Assembly: GCF_040183065.1 (NCBI RefSeq)
Contig: NC_091120.1
Coordinates: 19,887,708 to 19,951,707 of the forward strand
DNA: 64,000 nucleotides
Direction: 5' to 3'
Origin: Periplaneta americana
Lineage: Eukaryota > Arthropoda > Insecta > Blattodea > Blattidae
Shown: in pieces, positions 23,394 to 33,248 of the stretch
Layout of the letters: every line of letters begins with the position of its first letter
Numbering within the stretch: the stretch's first letter is position 1
Made by a program: the position numbers and the translations under genes
The notes under the pieces: model-generated
Databases searched by the model: none
What the model was told of the DNA's origin: nothing
The model's input: only the letters and a program-made list of their open reading frames with translations

Positions 23394-23927
23394 GCTATAT
23401 CATAATGTCTTCAATTATTTGGTATCTTCTTCTGCTCTGAAATCTTTCTCAGTTCACCATTCCTTCCAGTGCATCCTTCAGTAGGCAGTTTCTTCTCAGT
23501 CAGTGACCCATCCAATTCCTTTTTTTCTTCCTGATCAGTTTTAGCATTACTCTTTCCAACAGAGCTATTAGGCCTATACTTAAAACTTCTGATCCACTAC
23601 CTAATGTGTTAAAACACATGACAACGGAGAAAATTACGAAACTGTATTATGCAACACTTAATTTATGAAAGTCTTCTATGGTACTGATTATCCGATTTTT
23701 TCGATTAACCATTCAGACCATCCCCTTCATTTCCACGGATAATAGAGGTTCTACTGTATTATCCAACATCAAGTGTGCCAGTGAAATTCAACTAAATTTC
23801 TTGGCATAATATTTTTTTATTATTTGAATTGGAAATTACACCTAATTCAGAAAATTAATTTTGTGTGTTACCAAATTAGAAATCTGAGATATTGTCTTTG
23901 TCATACAATCATTTAGTCCTTCTATTG

Positions 23928-24192
23928 GTCCACACCTGTGGAGTAACGGTCAGCGCGTCTGGATGCGAAACCAGGTGGCCCGGATTCGAATCCCGGTCGG
24001 GGCAAGTTACCTGGTTGAGGTTTTTTCCGGGGTTTTCCCTCAACCCAATAGGAGCAAATGCTGGGTAACTTTCGTTGCTGGACACCGGACTCATTTCACC
24101 GGCATTATCACCTTCATATCATTCAGACGCTAAATAACCTAGATGTTGATACAGCGTCATAAAATAACCCAATAAAATAAAAAAAAAATAAA
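23928..24192 (+). mobile_element. tRNA-derived SINE (family A)
   Basis: Full-length copy from GTCCACACCTGTGGAGTAAC to the A-rich tail. Perfect 11-bp duplication TCCTTCTATTG at 23917-23927 and 24193-24203. It splits the Jockey/CR1-like RT remnant. Confidence 0.95.
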
Positions 24193-24440
24193 TCCTTCTA
24201 TTGTGCTGAAGTAGAATCGAGATTATCATATGGCATTTATGCTTCTGGGGTTCAGGTCGAAGATAAGTGATGTTTTTATTGCTCAGAAGGATGTTGTGAG
24301 ATGCATGGCAGGTGTTCATAATCGTACATCATGTAGAGAATATTTTAAGAGTTTTAATATTTTAACGCTTTCTTACTTATAGATACCATATGGAAATAAT
24401 TAACTTTATAGCATTTATATACTTGTGTGTTACATATGAA

Positions 24441-24984
24441 GGTAAATTTTGCTGGATAACTTCTATTTCAATACATTTTCATCAATATAGTTTTGTTTCA
24501 AATGTTGCCACTCCCGTAACTTGGTCACTGAATTGGTCCTAATACAGCTATTTGTTTCAACATGGATTGCTTGTAAATTTAATTTGGGTTAGAAAGGGTT
24601 AACAGTTTATGCTTTATAGTATATTTTAAGTTTATGAAATTAATACATTCTAATAAGAACCATTTTTATCGAAATAGTGATTTTTATTAATACAACACAT
24701 TATATATTACAGGGACAGCAAACCTGTTTCATCGGGCAACAAGTTTCGTTCCCTGGTCATTACTCATTTGAAACAGTGACAACAAATTACTGGAACTCTC
24801 CCGCTGGATAACACATTCACGAAAGCACATGAAGTTTTCCGAAGGGAACTTAGATTATGGCTGTCGCTCATTATTATTTGTCTTTGGTTTGCACCAGCTA
24901 TCACTGGTTAAATACAGATGCTGCTAAATGATCGTAGTCTACGTCATAATACGTCACTATGCTTGGCGGGTTATCGCAAACTTT
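24441..24984. other. No feature recognised
   Basis: AT-rich, short open frames only. Confidence 0.5.
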
Positions 24985-25110
24985 GTGAAAGGCATAACTA
25001 CAAAACTGAGCACGGCTCCTATACCTTTAATAGTCTATGATTTTTTAAAACTATACACGATGTAAGGGGTATAGGCTAAGTTCCGTGCTTTTCACAGTCT
25101 TCGGGGACGG
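24985..25110. repeat. Short palindromic repeat with TATACCCCTTACATC motif
   Basis: GAGCACGGCTCCTATACCTT (about 25009) and the complement of GGTATAGGCTAAGTTCCGTGC (about 25070-25090) are inverted. The motif also occurs at 32389-32404 and, inverted, near 35508-35525. Confidence 0.6.
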
Positions 25111-25916
25111 TCTACAGGATCAAAAAATGTTCATGCAACATACAGTCAAAACTTTATAGTTTTCATAGAAAAATATTTCTTTCCTTATTTTATTTGAGTT
25201 ATATCGTGAGTAAAATTACAAAAACAATCACATCAGTAGATAGGTATATCTAGCAAAGAGTTATATAGGCTATTTGTGTCTTCTATTAGGCCTACGTTTT
25301 CGTGAAATTAAATAATACTATTCGCTTAAATTTGTTAATATTCTGGCGTGAGAAACGTGGCAACATGTTCAGCAGGATTCATGCAACTGACGTACTCTGC
25401 ACAAACGTACAGCTCAGCTGAGTTCAAGCTCCCTGTCCACAGGCCCCCTGCCGAGCGGATGGCAGTTCAGTACAGGTATTCGATAAACAACTTACAATGT
25501 CATTCACAGTTTAAGAATATCACGATATGTTATTAATTTATGGAGAAAGTCGTCGTAATTCAAGTGCGACAAGAAGAATGTACTGTCAACGTTTTCCGTA
25601 AAGAAAGTTACCTAATCGGCGAACTCTTACCCCGTTTCGAAAATCACACAAGCAGAAAAGTCTTTAAAAATATTACTGCTTTACGGAAGCGGGAGAGATT
25701 AAAATTTCGTATTAGAAAAAAAAGTTCTTGTGATCTTGTGCAGTAAACCATTATTGTTTATTTTTTAGACGCACAATAAAAATGGAGCAAATTTTGTTAA
25801 ATAAAATGGTAATTTACCATAATGTTCTATTAATGATATTGAAAGTTTGCATTTGCTGCTCGTTTTATGTAAACAACAGTTGTCCTCCTCCGCCCCTGCA
25901 TTGAAACAGAGCATCT
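25111..25916. other. Unassigned region with a small open frame
   Basis: An ATG-started frame of 68 codons (25540-25746, plus), MEKVVVIQVRQEECTVNVF..., is basic at its C-terminus (RKRERLKFRIRKKSS). It resembles no family I can name with confidence and has no visible neighbours or splice context. It may be a transposon-derived fragment or chance. Confidence 0.3.
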
Positions 25917-26425
25917 GAAGAGTCCACTGCAAGAATGATGGATGTCACTTTCTTGTCGAAAATGAACCAAGACTATCAATGCATAGCTTAAGACATATAT
26001 AATGTACATTCAGAGTTATATGGCTTTAACACTAATAGTGTCCATACCCGTGGAGTAACGGTCAGCGAGTCTGGCCGCGAAACCAGGTGGCCCGGGTTCG
26101 AATCCCGGTCGGGGCAAGTTACCTAGTTGAGGTTTATTCCGGGGTTTTCCCTCAACCCAATACGAGCAAATGCTGGGTAACTTTCGGTGCTGGACCCCGG
26201 ACTCATTTCATCGGCATTATCACCTCCATTTCATTCAGACGCTAAATAACCTAGATGTTGATACCGCGTCATAAAATAACCCCCCCCCCAAAAAAAACAC
26301 TGATAGTCATTGTCCAGTAATGATTGGAAAATCACAGTTAAGCTTTGAGCGCTAAGCATTTCAAACTCTCAATTGCTTCTCCTGCAAAATGTATTCCAAA
26401 TGACATCCATCATTCTTGCAGTGGA
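25917..26425. repeat. Inverted-repeat element interrupted by a SINE
   Basis: About 32 bases at 25917-25950 (GAAGAGTCCACTGCAAGAAT...) recur perfectly in inverted orientation at about 26394-26425. A family A SINE sits between the arms. Confidence 0.75.
26040..26295 (+). mobile_element. tRNA-derived SINE (family A)
   Basis: Full-length copy with a 12-bp duplication AACACTAATAGT (26028-26039) / AACACTGATAGT (26296-26307). The tail contains a C9 run followed by A's. Confidence 0.95.
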
Positions 26426-26581
26426 CTCTTCATATGTTTTGTACCGGTATGTCTGTACCCGCTTGAGCTGTACTGTGTACTTGTAAAACCTCCTCCTCCC
26501 CATCTAGCAACGTTGTTTAACGTCAAATATTGTAAACTCTAATAATTAGCCCATTTGAGTTGTGTGGTGTCGTGTATAGTT

Positions 26582-26680
26582 CCTGGGGTAGCTCATTCGG
26601 TAGAGCATTCGTGCGTTAATCGAAGGGCCCCTGGATCGATACCCGGCCCCGGAACAATTTTTCCTTGAAATTATTCAAAC
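26582..26680 (+). mobile_element. tRNA-like SINE head, family F
   Basis: TCCTGGGGTAGCTCATTCGG (A-box-like), TGGATCGATACCC (B-box-like) and CCCCGGAACAATTTTT. The first and last eight bases of the tRNA-like part can pair into an acceptor-like stem with one mismatch and one wobble. The continuation into T-rich sequence matches SINE layout better than a tRNA gene. Confidence 0.6.
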
Positions 26681-26814
26681 TTGCTTTACAGGGAGCTACT
26701 ACCTGAAAGCCAGATTTGTCTAATAATTGGTTAAGCATGTTAATTAGAAAAAAATTGTGAGAACTTTTCCCTTCCTTATTGACCAGATATTTTGTATTCG
26801 ACAGATAATGGAGA

Positions 26815-27569
26815 AAAAATGGGAGTATAAGGGTACAGTGCATCAGTTATTCATAGATTTCAAAAAGGCACATGACTCGGTTAATAGAGAAGTTTATATG
26901 ATATTGTTATTGAATTTGGTATTCCCAAGAAACTAGTTCGATTAATTAACATGTGTCTCAGCGAAACGTACCGCAGAGTTCGTATAGGTCAGTTTCTGTC
27001 AGATGCGTTTCCAATTCACTGTGGGCTAAAGCAAGGAGATGCACTATCACCTTTACTTTTTAACTTTGCTCTAGAGTATGGCATTAGGAAAGTCCAGATA
27101 ACAGAGAGGGTTTGGAATTGAACGGGTTACATCAGCTGCTTGTCTATGCGGATGACGTGAATATGTTAGGAGAAAATCCACAAACGATTAGGGAAAACAC
27201 AGGAATTTTACTGGAAGCAAGTAAAGAGATTGGTTTGGAAGTAAATCCCGAAAAGACAAAGTATATGATTATGTCTCGTGACGAGAACATTGTACGATTG
27301 GAAATTTATCTTTTGAAGAGGTGGAGAAGTTCAAATATCTGGGAGCAACAGTAATACATATAAATGATACTCGGGAGGAAATTAAACACAGAATAAATAT
27401 GGGAAATGCCTGTTATTATTCGGTTGAGAAATTTTATCATCCAGTCTGCTGTCGAAAAATCTGAAAGTTAGAATTTATAAAACAGTTATATTACCGGTTG
27501 TTCTGTATGGTTGTGAAACTTGGACCCTCACTTTTACAGAGGAATAGAGATTAAGGGTGTTTGAGAATA
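26815..27569 (+). pseudogene. Family 1 RTE-like RT, 5' part (motifs A to C present)
   Basis: The most informative family 1 copy. Read in sequence with frameshifts, it gives VHQLFIDFKKAHDSVNREV, LKQGDALSPLLFNFALEYGI, then [17 protein letters not shown] and [20 protein letters not shown]: motifs A, B, C (YADD) and D of a non-LTR reverse transcriptase. It is interrupted at FENK (27569) by the 4.4 kb element and resumes at 31969. Frameshifts near 27110, 27300 and elsewhere show it is dead. Confidence 0.9.
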
Positions 27570-27917
27570 GATTAGATTAGATTAGATTTATTTATTTAAC
27601 CTGGTAGAGATAAGGCCGTCAGGCCTTCTCTGCCCCTCTACCAGGGGATTACAACTATAACATGAACAATAAGATTACAATTAATATTAAATTTACAATT
27701 ACAATTACAATAAAAATTAAAGTACGACAAGAATACCTGATTAATGAAAGCTAGACATTTTATCATAGAAGTTAAGAACAAAGAATATTTTTGTATTTAC
27801 TAAATTACAAATTAAACCTACAATAACAAAATTCTATAGTGATGAAATTACCGGATATTGAGATATTTTGTGGTAGATTAAAAGAACTATTTACAAGAAA
27901 CCATGTCTGAACGAGTC

Positions 27918-30713
27918 TCAATTACTGACCAAGTGCCTAGTAAGTTTGCGTTTGAATTGAATTTTATTTCGACAGTCCCTGATGCTAGCAGGTAGCGAGT
28001 TCCAGAGTCTTGGCAGGGCTATTGTGAAAGAGGATGAGTATGAAGAGGTGCGATGGGATGGTATTGTTAGTATTGTTTCATGGCGAGAGCGTGTGTTCAG
28101 ATTGTGGTGGGAAGAAAGGTAAGTGAAGCGAGACGACAGGTACGAAGGAATAGAAGAGTTCAAGATTTCGAAGAGAAAGAGAAGTGAATGTAAATTTCTT
28201 TTCTTATCTAGTTTAAGCCAACCTATTGCTTCCAGGGATGGGGTAATATGATCATATTTACGAACATTGCTTACAAAACGTACACACAAATTATGAGCAC
28301 GTTGAAGTTTCATTTTGTTGTCGCTGGAAAGGTCAGTCAGTAAAATGTCAGCATAGTCAAAATAGGGAAATACAAGGGTCTGCACAAGGGACTTTTTTAA
28401 GCAAGAAGGAAGATGAACATTTATCCTTTTTAGCACATGAATAATAGAATATACTTTTCTGCAGGTTTCTGTGATTTGCATGTCCCAGTTGAGATTATTA
28501 TCCATGTGAATGCCAAGATTTTTTACCGAAGAACTGAAAGGGATATGCACTGTACTTACTTTAACGGGGGAAATGTCGAGGTGCTTTACAGCGTCGGTTT
28601 GCCGTTTGTGTCCTAATATGATTGCTTGTGTCTTTCCAGGATTGATATTAAGATGGAATTTCTTTGTCCATGTCACAATCGAGTCAATGTCTTCGTTCAA
28701 TTTATCTATAGCGTCATTTATTCGATCTAAGCGGGAAGAGATGTAGCATTGAAGGTCGTCAGCATACAAGTGATAGTTACAATGCCTTACATGAGATGTA
28801 ATATCACTGACATATATTGTGAACAACAATGGTCCGAGTACCGAACCCTGTGGTATACCTGATGTTATGTTAAGCCAGGAAGAGCTTCGATTCCCGGATA
28901 CAACACATTGTTGTCTTTCCCGTAAGTAGGATTCGAACCAACTCACAGCAGTCTCTGACAAATGCAGATTTCTCAATTTATGGGTGAGCAGGTCGAAATT
29001 TACAGAGTTGAAAGCTTTGCTAAGGTCAAGAAGTGTTAGTATTGTTACTTTATTAGAGTCGATTGCTTCACGAATGTCTTCGGTCACTTTAAGTAGAGCA
29101 GTGCTTGTGTTGTGTCCAGCTCTGAAACCTGACTGATACTTGTCGAATAGTTTGTGTTCGTTCATGTAGTTAGTAATTTGTCTGTGTACGATTCTTTCCA
29201 GTGCTTTTGATATGGCTGGCAGGATACTGATTGGTCTATAGTCGTTCGGGTCGGTGGGAACTTTGACTTTTGGAAGAGGAAGAACGAAAGCTTGCTTCCA
29301 TATTTTAGGGAAAGTTGAAGTGATTAAGGAACTATTGAATATGTGTGCAATTGTAGGTATTGCTATGTCTTGTATTTTCTGTATGAGTAATATGCTAATG
29401 TTGTCTGGCCCTTGGGCTTTTGTCTTGATGCGTCGGATGGCTTTCATTACGTCAATGGGAGTGACGTCGGTAAAATAGAATTTGTCTCGAGTTGGGGGAG
29501 CTGAGTCAGGCAAAACTGTGTCTTGTTTCGTTGTGTCGTTTAAGGTCGGGTCCTTTACAAAGTGTTCGTTCAATCGGTCAAGTGGGATGGGAATGTCTGC
29601 TTGTTCACTAGCCCTTCCAAGTCCAATAACCTTCAGATTTTTCCATAATTCGGAAGGGGTTGTGTTGGGTTCTATAAGTTTGTAGGAGTATTTCAGTTTA
29701 GCGTTTCTTATTAGTTGAGTCGTTCTATTTCTTAGGTGTTTATAGGAGTTAAAATATTCGTCGTTTTTGTTGCGGGTGTATTTTCTATAAGCTAAGTCGC
29801 GTTCGGACATCAGGCTACGTATTTCAGTCGTCATCCAAGGGGCTGGGGTCTTTCTGGTACGTTTGGTCTTTAATGGTGCGTGTTTGTCATAAAGTTGAAG
29901 TATTAACGTATTGAATAAGTCTACTTTCTCGTCTACAGTTCGTAATGTCCAGATCATGTGCCATGGAAGTTGCGCAGCGTCTTCTTTCAGTGCAATATCA
30001 TCTATTCTTTTGATATCCCTGTAAGTAATTACTCTTGGAGTCGATTTAGGACACTGCAGATTAAACGATAGATAAATGATATCATGCCCTGATAGTCCTG
30101 GTGCAGGCAACTGTCCATGCGTCAGTACTTTGTCGGCATTGTTAGTAATTATCAAGTCCAGTAATGTGTCTGTACCTTCCGTGTGATGTGTGGGAGCTAG
30201 GGGTAGGATTACCATATCAAGGCACTGAAAGAATGATTTAAGTCTTTTAGTCGTACTAGAATGTAAGTCAAGTAAGTTTGAATTGAAGTCACCCATGATT
30301 ATAACGTTCTCATATTGCGGCGTTACGTTTAGTAAGGCGGTTTCGAAATCATCTACGTCATATATATGTGGGGGTTTATATACGACACACACTAGACATT
30401 TTGTAAATAAGGTGCAAATTTCAATGAACATGAACTCGGGTTTGGCAGAGTACTGGTTTGGAGAATGATGAATAATTTTAGGTCGCAAATCGGATCTAAT
30501 ATAACCAGCCACCCCTCCGCCTCTCTTGCCCTCTCTGTCATTACGGCAAAGCGTATAGCCAGGAAGGTTTACGAGAGTGGAAGGAAGATTAGGATGTAAC
30601 CAAGATTCGGAGATAAGAATAACGTGAATGTCTAAAGGTGAGAAGATAGAAGAAAATTCGTCAAAATGACACAACAGACTTTGAGCATTCACGTGAACAA
30701 CATTAAGTGACAA
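27918..30713 (-). CDS. Retrotransposon ORF2: AP endonuclease plus reverse transcriptase
   Basis: About 931 open codons. The N-terminal AP-like endonuclease (residues 1-225) shows LNVVHVNAQSL, ISESWLHP, MGDFNSN and LSGHD. The reverse transcriptase (about 410-700) shows LPLPKVKVPTDPNDYRPISI, LLDLSKAFNSVNFDLL (motif A), GIPQGSVLGPLLFTIYVSDI (B) and YADD at residues 650-653 (C). The C-terminal part ends PRLWNSLPASIRDCRNKIQF and SN-stop. It would nick target DNA and copy the element RNA at the nick. No ATG precedes the endonuclease core: the codon at 30713 is TTG, and the frame stays open upstream to about 30873 without an ATG. Start use is therefore unclear: non-AUG, reinitiation, or a lost start. 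Confidence 0.92.
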   Translation of the reverse strand: MSLNVVHVNAQSLLCHFDEFSSIFSPLDIHVILISESWLHPNLPSTLVNLPGYTLCRNDREGKRGGGVAGYIRSDLRPKIIHHSPNQYSAKPEFMFIEICTLFTKCLVCVVYKPPHIYDVDDFETALLNVTPQYENVIIMGDFNSNLLDLHSSTTKRLKSFFQCLDMVILPLAPTHHTEGTDTLLDLIITNNADKVLTHGQLPAPGLSGHDIIYLSFNLQCPKSTPRVITYRDIKRIDDIALKEDAAQLPWHMIWTLRTVDEKVDLFNTLILQLYDKHAPLKTKRTRKTPAPWMTTEIRSLMSERDLAYRKYTRNKNDEYFNSYKHLRNRTTQLIRNAKLKYSYKLIEPNTTPSELWKNLKVIGLGRASEQADIPIPLDRLNEHFVKDPTLNDTTKQDTVLPDSAPPTRDKFYFTDVTPIDVMKAIRRIKTKAQGPDNISILLIQKIQDIAIPTIAHIFNSSLITSTFPKIWKQAFVLPLPKVKVPTDPNDYRPISILPAISKALERIVHRQITNYMNEHKLFDKYQSGFRAGHNTSTALLKVTEDIREAIDSNKVTILTLLDLSKAFNSVNFDLLTHKLRNLHLSETAVSWFESYLRERQQCVVSGNRSSSWLNITSGIPQGSVLGPLLFTIYVSDITSHVRHCNYHLYADDLQCYISSRLDRINDAIDKLNEDIDSIVTWTKKFHLNINPGKTQAIILGHKRQTDAVKHLDISPVKVSTVHIPFSSSVKNLGIHMDNNLNWDMQITETCRKVYSIIHVLKRINVHLPSCLKKSLVQTLVFPYFDYADILLTDLSSDNKMKLQRAHNLCVRFVSNVRKYDHITPSLEAIGWLKLDKKRNLHSLLFLFEILNSSIPSYLSSRFTYLSSHHNLNTRSRHETILTIPSHRTSSYSSSFTIALPRLWNSLPASIRDCRNKIQFKRKLTRHLVSN

Positions 30714-31149
30714 AGGAGAGAAAGAAAGCGCAGCCTTGATTATGTCTGCGGTACAGGACAGTGGGCAGGTAGGATTGCTATTGTTCGTGTTAATAGAGGG
30801 AACCGGTCTCTGTACACTGACCTCAGGGACTGTCGGGTGAACATGCTGCTTTTTGTTCTCAATTGTACCAACTTATATGCAATTCAAGTTTTTAAATTAT
30901 TTTCTAGCAATAATAACTTAAAATTACAGTACTAAATGATAAAGAATGTGAAGAAGAAAAATAATTAATTAATAAATAACGTTATTATATAGTAAAAGTT
31001 AAAGTGACTTACAGTACTAAATGATAAAAATAAGAATGAAAAAGAATTAATTATTAGGTAAAGTTACTGATAGAGTAAAATTTAATATAGATTGAATATT
31101 GCAGTATATTAAAATTAGTTGCCTTACTAGTTTTACGCAGCCGACTCGT

Positions 31150-31809
31150 TCAGATCATGTCTTCTGGGCATTTAATTCTGTGTTTGTGCTCGCCTACTTT
31201 GACAATAATGTCTCCGTCTTGTGTCCACACGTTTTTCAAGCTGTATTTAGTTATGCATTCTTTTAACAGATTATGCCTGGCTTTAGTTAGGTCTTCACGG
31301 ACGGTAACAAGACTACCCTTTAACAGTTTTTTGTTTCTGAATACCTCAGCCCTCTTTCTATAGCTGACGAATTTGACAATGATAGGCCGAGGCCTATCAC
31401 TGTTTCTTCGCCCCACTCGGTGACTTCTGTCGATATCACTTTCAGTTAATTTTACTCCTATTTTAGAAGCCACGTCAATGGCGATAGTGTCCGTGTTCTC
31501 AGACTCACTTTCACTCACACCGAAAATCCGTAAACACTGTCGCCTCTGATATTGCTCCAGATCGTCCACCTTCATCTGGAGCTGCCTAATGTGCCTGTCC
31601 TTCTCCTCTAGAGCTGTTTTCAGGCTTTCTATCACAGCACTGTTTTCAGCAATAGTTTGTTTCAAGTCCTCCACAATGGCGGTCCTGATGGCCTGCGTCA
31701 GTACCTGCAGCATGCCGGGATCTTTCAACGCTTCCACCATGACGCGTCGGACAGCTTCTTCGGAGAACTCGCTGGGAGATGACTTCTTATTATTGCTATT
31801 TCCACCCAT
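31150..31809 (-). CDS. Retrotransposon ORF1: coiled-coil, RRM-like RNA-binding protein
   Basis: 219 residues from the ATG at 31807-31809 (MGGNSNNKKSSP). The frame stays open about 17 codons further upstream but without another ATG. A long helical stretch (AIVEDLKQTI...LEEKDRHIRQLQMKVDDLEQYQRR) looks like a coiled coil. It is followed by LRIFGVSE, DIDRSHRVGR, RPRPIIVKFVSYRKRAEVFR and LVTVREDLTKARH, the layout of an L1-ORF1-like RRM plus C-terminal domain. The predicted role is to coat element RNA as trimers or oligomers, by analogy. No CCHC knuckle is visible. It is separated from ORF2 by about 280-430 bp. Confidence 0.85.
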   Translation of the reverse strand: MGGNSNNKKSSPSEFSEEAVRRVMVEALKDPGMLQVLTQAIRTAIVEDLKQTIAENSAVIESLKTALEEKDRHIRQLQMKVDDLEQYQRRQCLRIFGVSESESENTDTIAIDVASKIGVKLTESDIDRSHRVGRRNSDRPRPIIVKFVSYRKRAEVFRNKKLLKGSLVTVREDLTKARHNLLKECITKYSLKNVWTQDGDIIVKVGEHKHRIKCPEDMI

Positions 31810-31968
31810 TTTGTCGTAGAAATCGAATGCGAAATAACACAAAATTATATACCACGACACTTTTAAACACTTTCAAATAGTAATGCACTCTAAAACCGCT
31901 GATAATAATCACCTAAGTCGGAGCGTAATAACACGTGTCTAGTAGCTATCCGCCATGACAGCTTAATA

Positions 31969-32348
31969 ATAAGGTGCTTAGGAAAATATTTGGGGCTAAG
32001 AGGGATGAAGTTACAGGAGAATGGAGAAAGTTACACAACACACAACTGTACGCATTGTATTCTTCACCTGACATAATTAGGAACATTAAATCCAGACGTT
32101 TGAGATGGGCAGGGCATATAGCACGTATGGGCGAATCCAGAAATGCATATAGAGTGTTAGTTGGGAGGCCGGAGCGAAAAAGCCCTTTAGGGAGGCCGAG
32201 ACGTAGATGGGAAGATAATATTAAAGTGGATTTGAGGGAGGTGGGATATGATGATAGAGACTGGATTGATCTTGCTCAGGATAGGGACCAATGGCGGGCT
32301 TATGTGAGGGCGGCAATGAACCTCCGGGTTCCTTAAAAGTCGGTAAGT
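31969..32348 (+). pseudogene. Family 1 RTE-like RT, 3' part (continuation after insertion)
   Basis: Resumes in the word after 27569 with RKIFGAKRDEVTGEWRKLHN and is open to the terminal MNLRVP-stop, followed by a TAAGTAAGTA tail. Together with 26815-27569 it forms one interrupted copy. Confidence 0.92.
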
Positions 32349-32352
32349 AAGT

Positions 32353-32410
32353 ATAACATGAATAATCATCAGTAAAAAATAATGGCACTTATACCCCTTA
32401 CATCCTGTAT
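32353..32410 (+). repeat. Inverted repeat arm, TATACCCCTTACATCCTGTAT motif
   Basis: AATAATCATCAGTAAAAAAT followed by GGCACTTATACCCCTTACAT. It recurs in inverted orientation at 35495-35555. Either the two ends of one 3.2 kb element or two independent copies. Confidence 0.65.
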
Positions 32411-33204
32411 TTGAAGTAAATAAATATTTACGTCTACTTCAAGTAAATGTGTAGCATGTTACAGAATCTCTGAGTTGCGAAGAACGTGTGATGTGCAACG
32501 CCTCGTGGGCTTAGAAAACGAAACAGAGAGACAAGCCAATACTAATTTCGGAGTCTAGTCTTCCTTCAAGTTTTCTACCTCAAACTGTCTTCAGAACTAA
32601 AACTCTCGAATATCCCCTCTACACCCCCCCAAACTCTCTCCACTTTCTACCAAACCACCCTCTACACTTTCGCTTGTAAATGGTGAATTTAACTAAACAC
32701 TTTAGTCTTTAAAACAATCCCCCAAACTGTAATTAACAGCCTAGTCTAATTACTTGCTCTCATTTAGAGAGATTATTAACGAAAACTGTTGAGAACATGA
32801 ACATGAGCGCGGGGGCGGAGACGGGGGGGGGTGCAAGTGTGTGTGTTGGAGTGGGATCATGCAAATTTGCCGCAAGAAAAGATTCTCTCAGCATAGTAAC
32901 TCACTCCATCCCACCCGCTACGACGACGAGGTTTTTGTTACGAGTTACCATGGTTACCGCCTAAGAGAGCGGGGTAAGGGAAGTAGTTAAGATAGGGCGA
33001 CGGAGCAAGGGAGGGGCAAGTTTTTGTTTCTTCACCGCAGAGCGAGACAGTCCTATCTCCTGTACACTGGGGCTTAAGGCTTGACTTGTGTGCTAGGGCC
33101 CCATTCAAAACCTGCATTACTCATTTTCAATGTCCCATACGCAAGGAATATATAGACAAACTTCCTGTTGATATTTCTCCCATTCTACTGGTTGTATTGT
33201 TCTT
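32411..33204. other. No gene recognised
   Basis: Contains a C-rich pyrimidine stretch (32600-32650), a G9 run (about 32824) and a G/A-rich segment (32940-33050). No homology recognised. Confidence 0.5.
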
Positions 33205-33248
33205 CAGTTTTTTTTAATTGGTTATTTAACGACGCTGTATCAACTATG
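33205..33248 (-). mobile_element. SINE family A tail fragment
   Basis: Only the 3' tail (TTAATTGGTTATTTAACGACGCTGTATCAAC on the plus strand, in parts) remains. It is joined directly to a family 1 RT copy, which probably replaced the rest. Confidence 0.7.

Larger units (their letters stand above)
22913..23570 (-). mobile_element. Family 2 non-LTR retrotransposon 3' fragment, interrupted
   Basis: Antisense family 2 sequence (CATTCATTCATAGTGTTCTG tail side at the left), closely matching 61919-62200. It lies inside the pogo-like element and is itself interrupted at 23013-23400 by two MITEs. Confidence 0.85.
22461..23756. mobile_element. pogo/Tigger-like DNA transposon remnant
   Basis: The left end CAGTAGCATCCCGATTATCC and the complement of the right end, CAGTAGAACCTCTATTATCC, form the inverted repeats typical of pogo/Tigger elements. 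TA flanks both sides (22459-22460 and 23757-23758). A short open stretch at about 22700-22815 (KRGTVVHLTSE, TVRDLIKNKDKVY) resembles the helix-turn-helix start of a Tigger transposase. The rest has been lost or replaced by younger insertions. Confidence 0.82.
21970..24440 (+). pseudogene. Degenerate Jockey/CR1-like reverse transcriptase, split by nested insertions
   Basis: Segment 1 (21985-22430) reads AFDCVTHSIMLSKLERYGIH, then VPQGSIFGRV*FLLYVNDLP and IMYA(E), the remains of motifs A, B and C. Segment 2 (about 23765-23926) continues KCASEIQLNFLGIIF..YLNWKLH. Segment 3 (24204-24440) continues FIAQKDVVRCMAGVHNRTSC and FKSFNILTL. Stops and frameshifts are frequent. The gaps are exactly the pogo-like element (22461-23756) and a SINE (23928-24192). 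Confidence 0.8.
27570..31968 (-). mobile_element. Full-length Jockey/CR1-group non-LTR retrotransposon, two long open ORFs
   Basis: A 4.4 kb insertion on the minus strand, exactly filling a gap in a family 1 RT copy (left flank TTTGAGAATA, right flank AGGTGCTTAGG). It comprises a 5' leader (31810-31968), ORF1 (31150-31809), a spacer, ORF2 (27918-30713, open further upstream) and a roughly 350-bp 3'UTR ending in a TAATC pentamer tail (27570-27589 on the plus strand). Any TSD is short (AATA-like). A 5'-truncated sister copy is at 63057-63625. Both ORFs are undamaged by stops, so the insertion looks young. Confidence 0.9.

Noticed and set aside
24700..24740. TATTACAG|GG as a splice acceptor of an unknown exon
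   Set aside because: The following frame closes quickly and resembles no protein.
28510..30468. Short plus-strand frames at 28510, 29254, 29482 and 30283
   Set aside because: They are shadows of the retrotransposon ORF2 on the minus strand.
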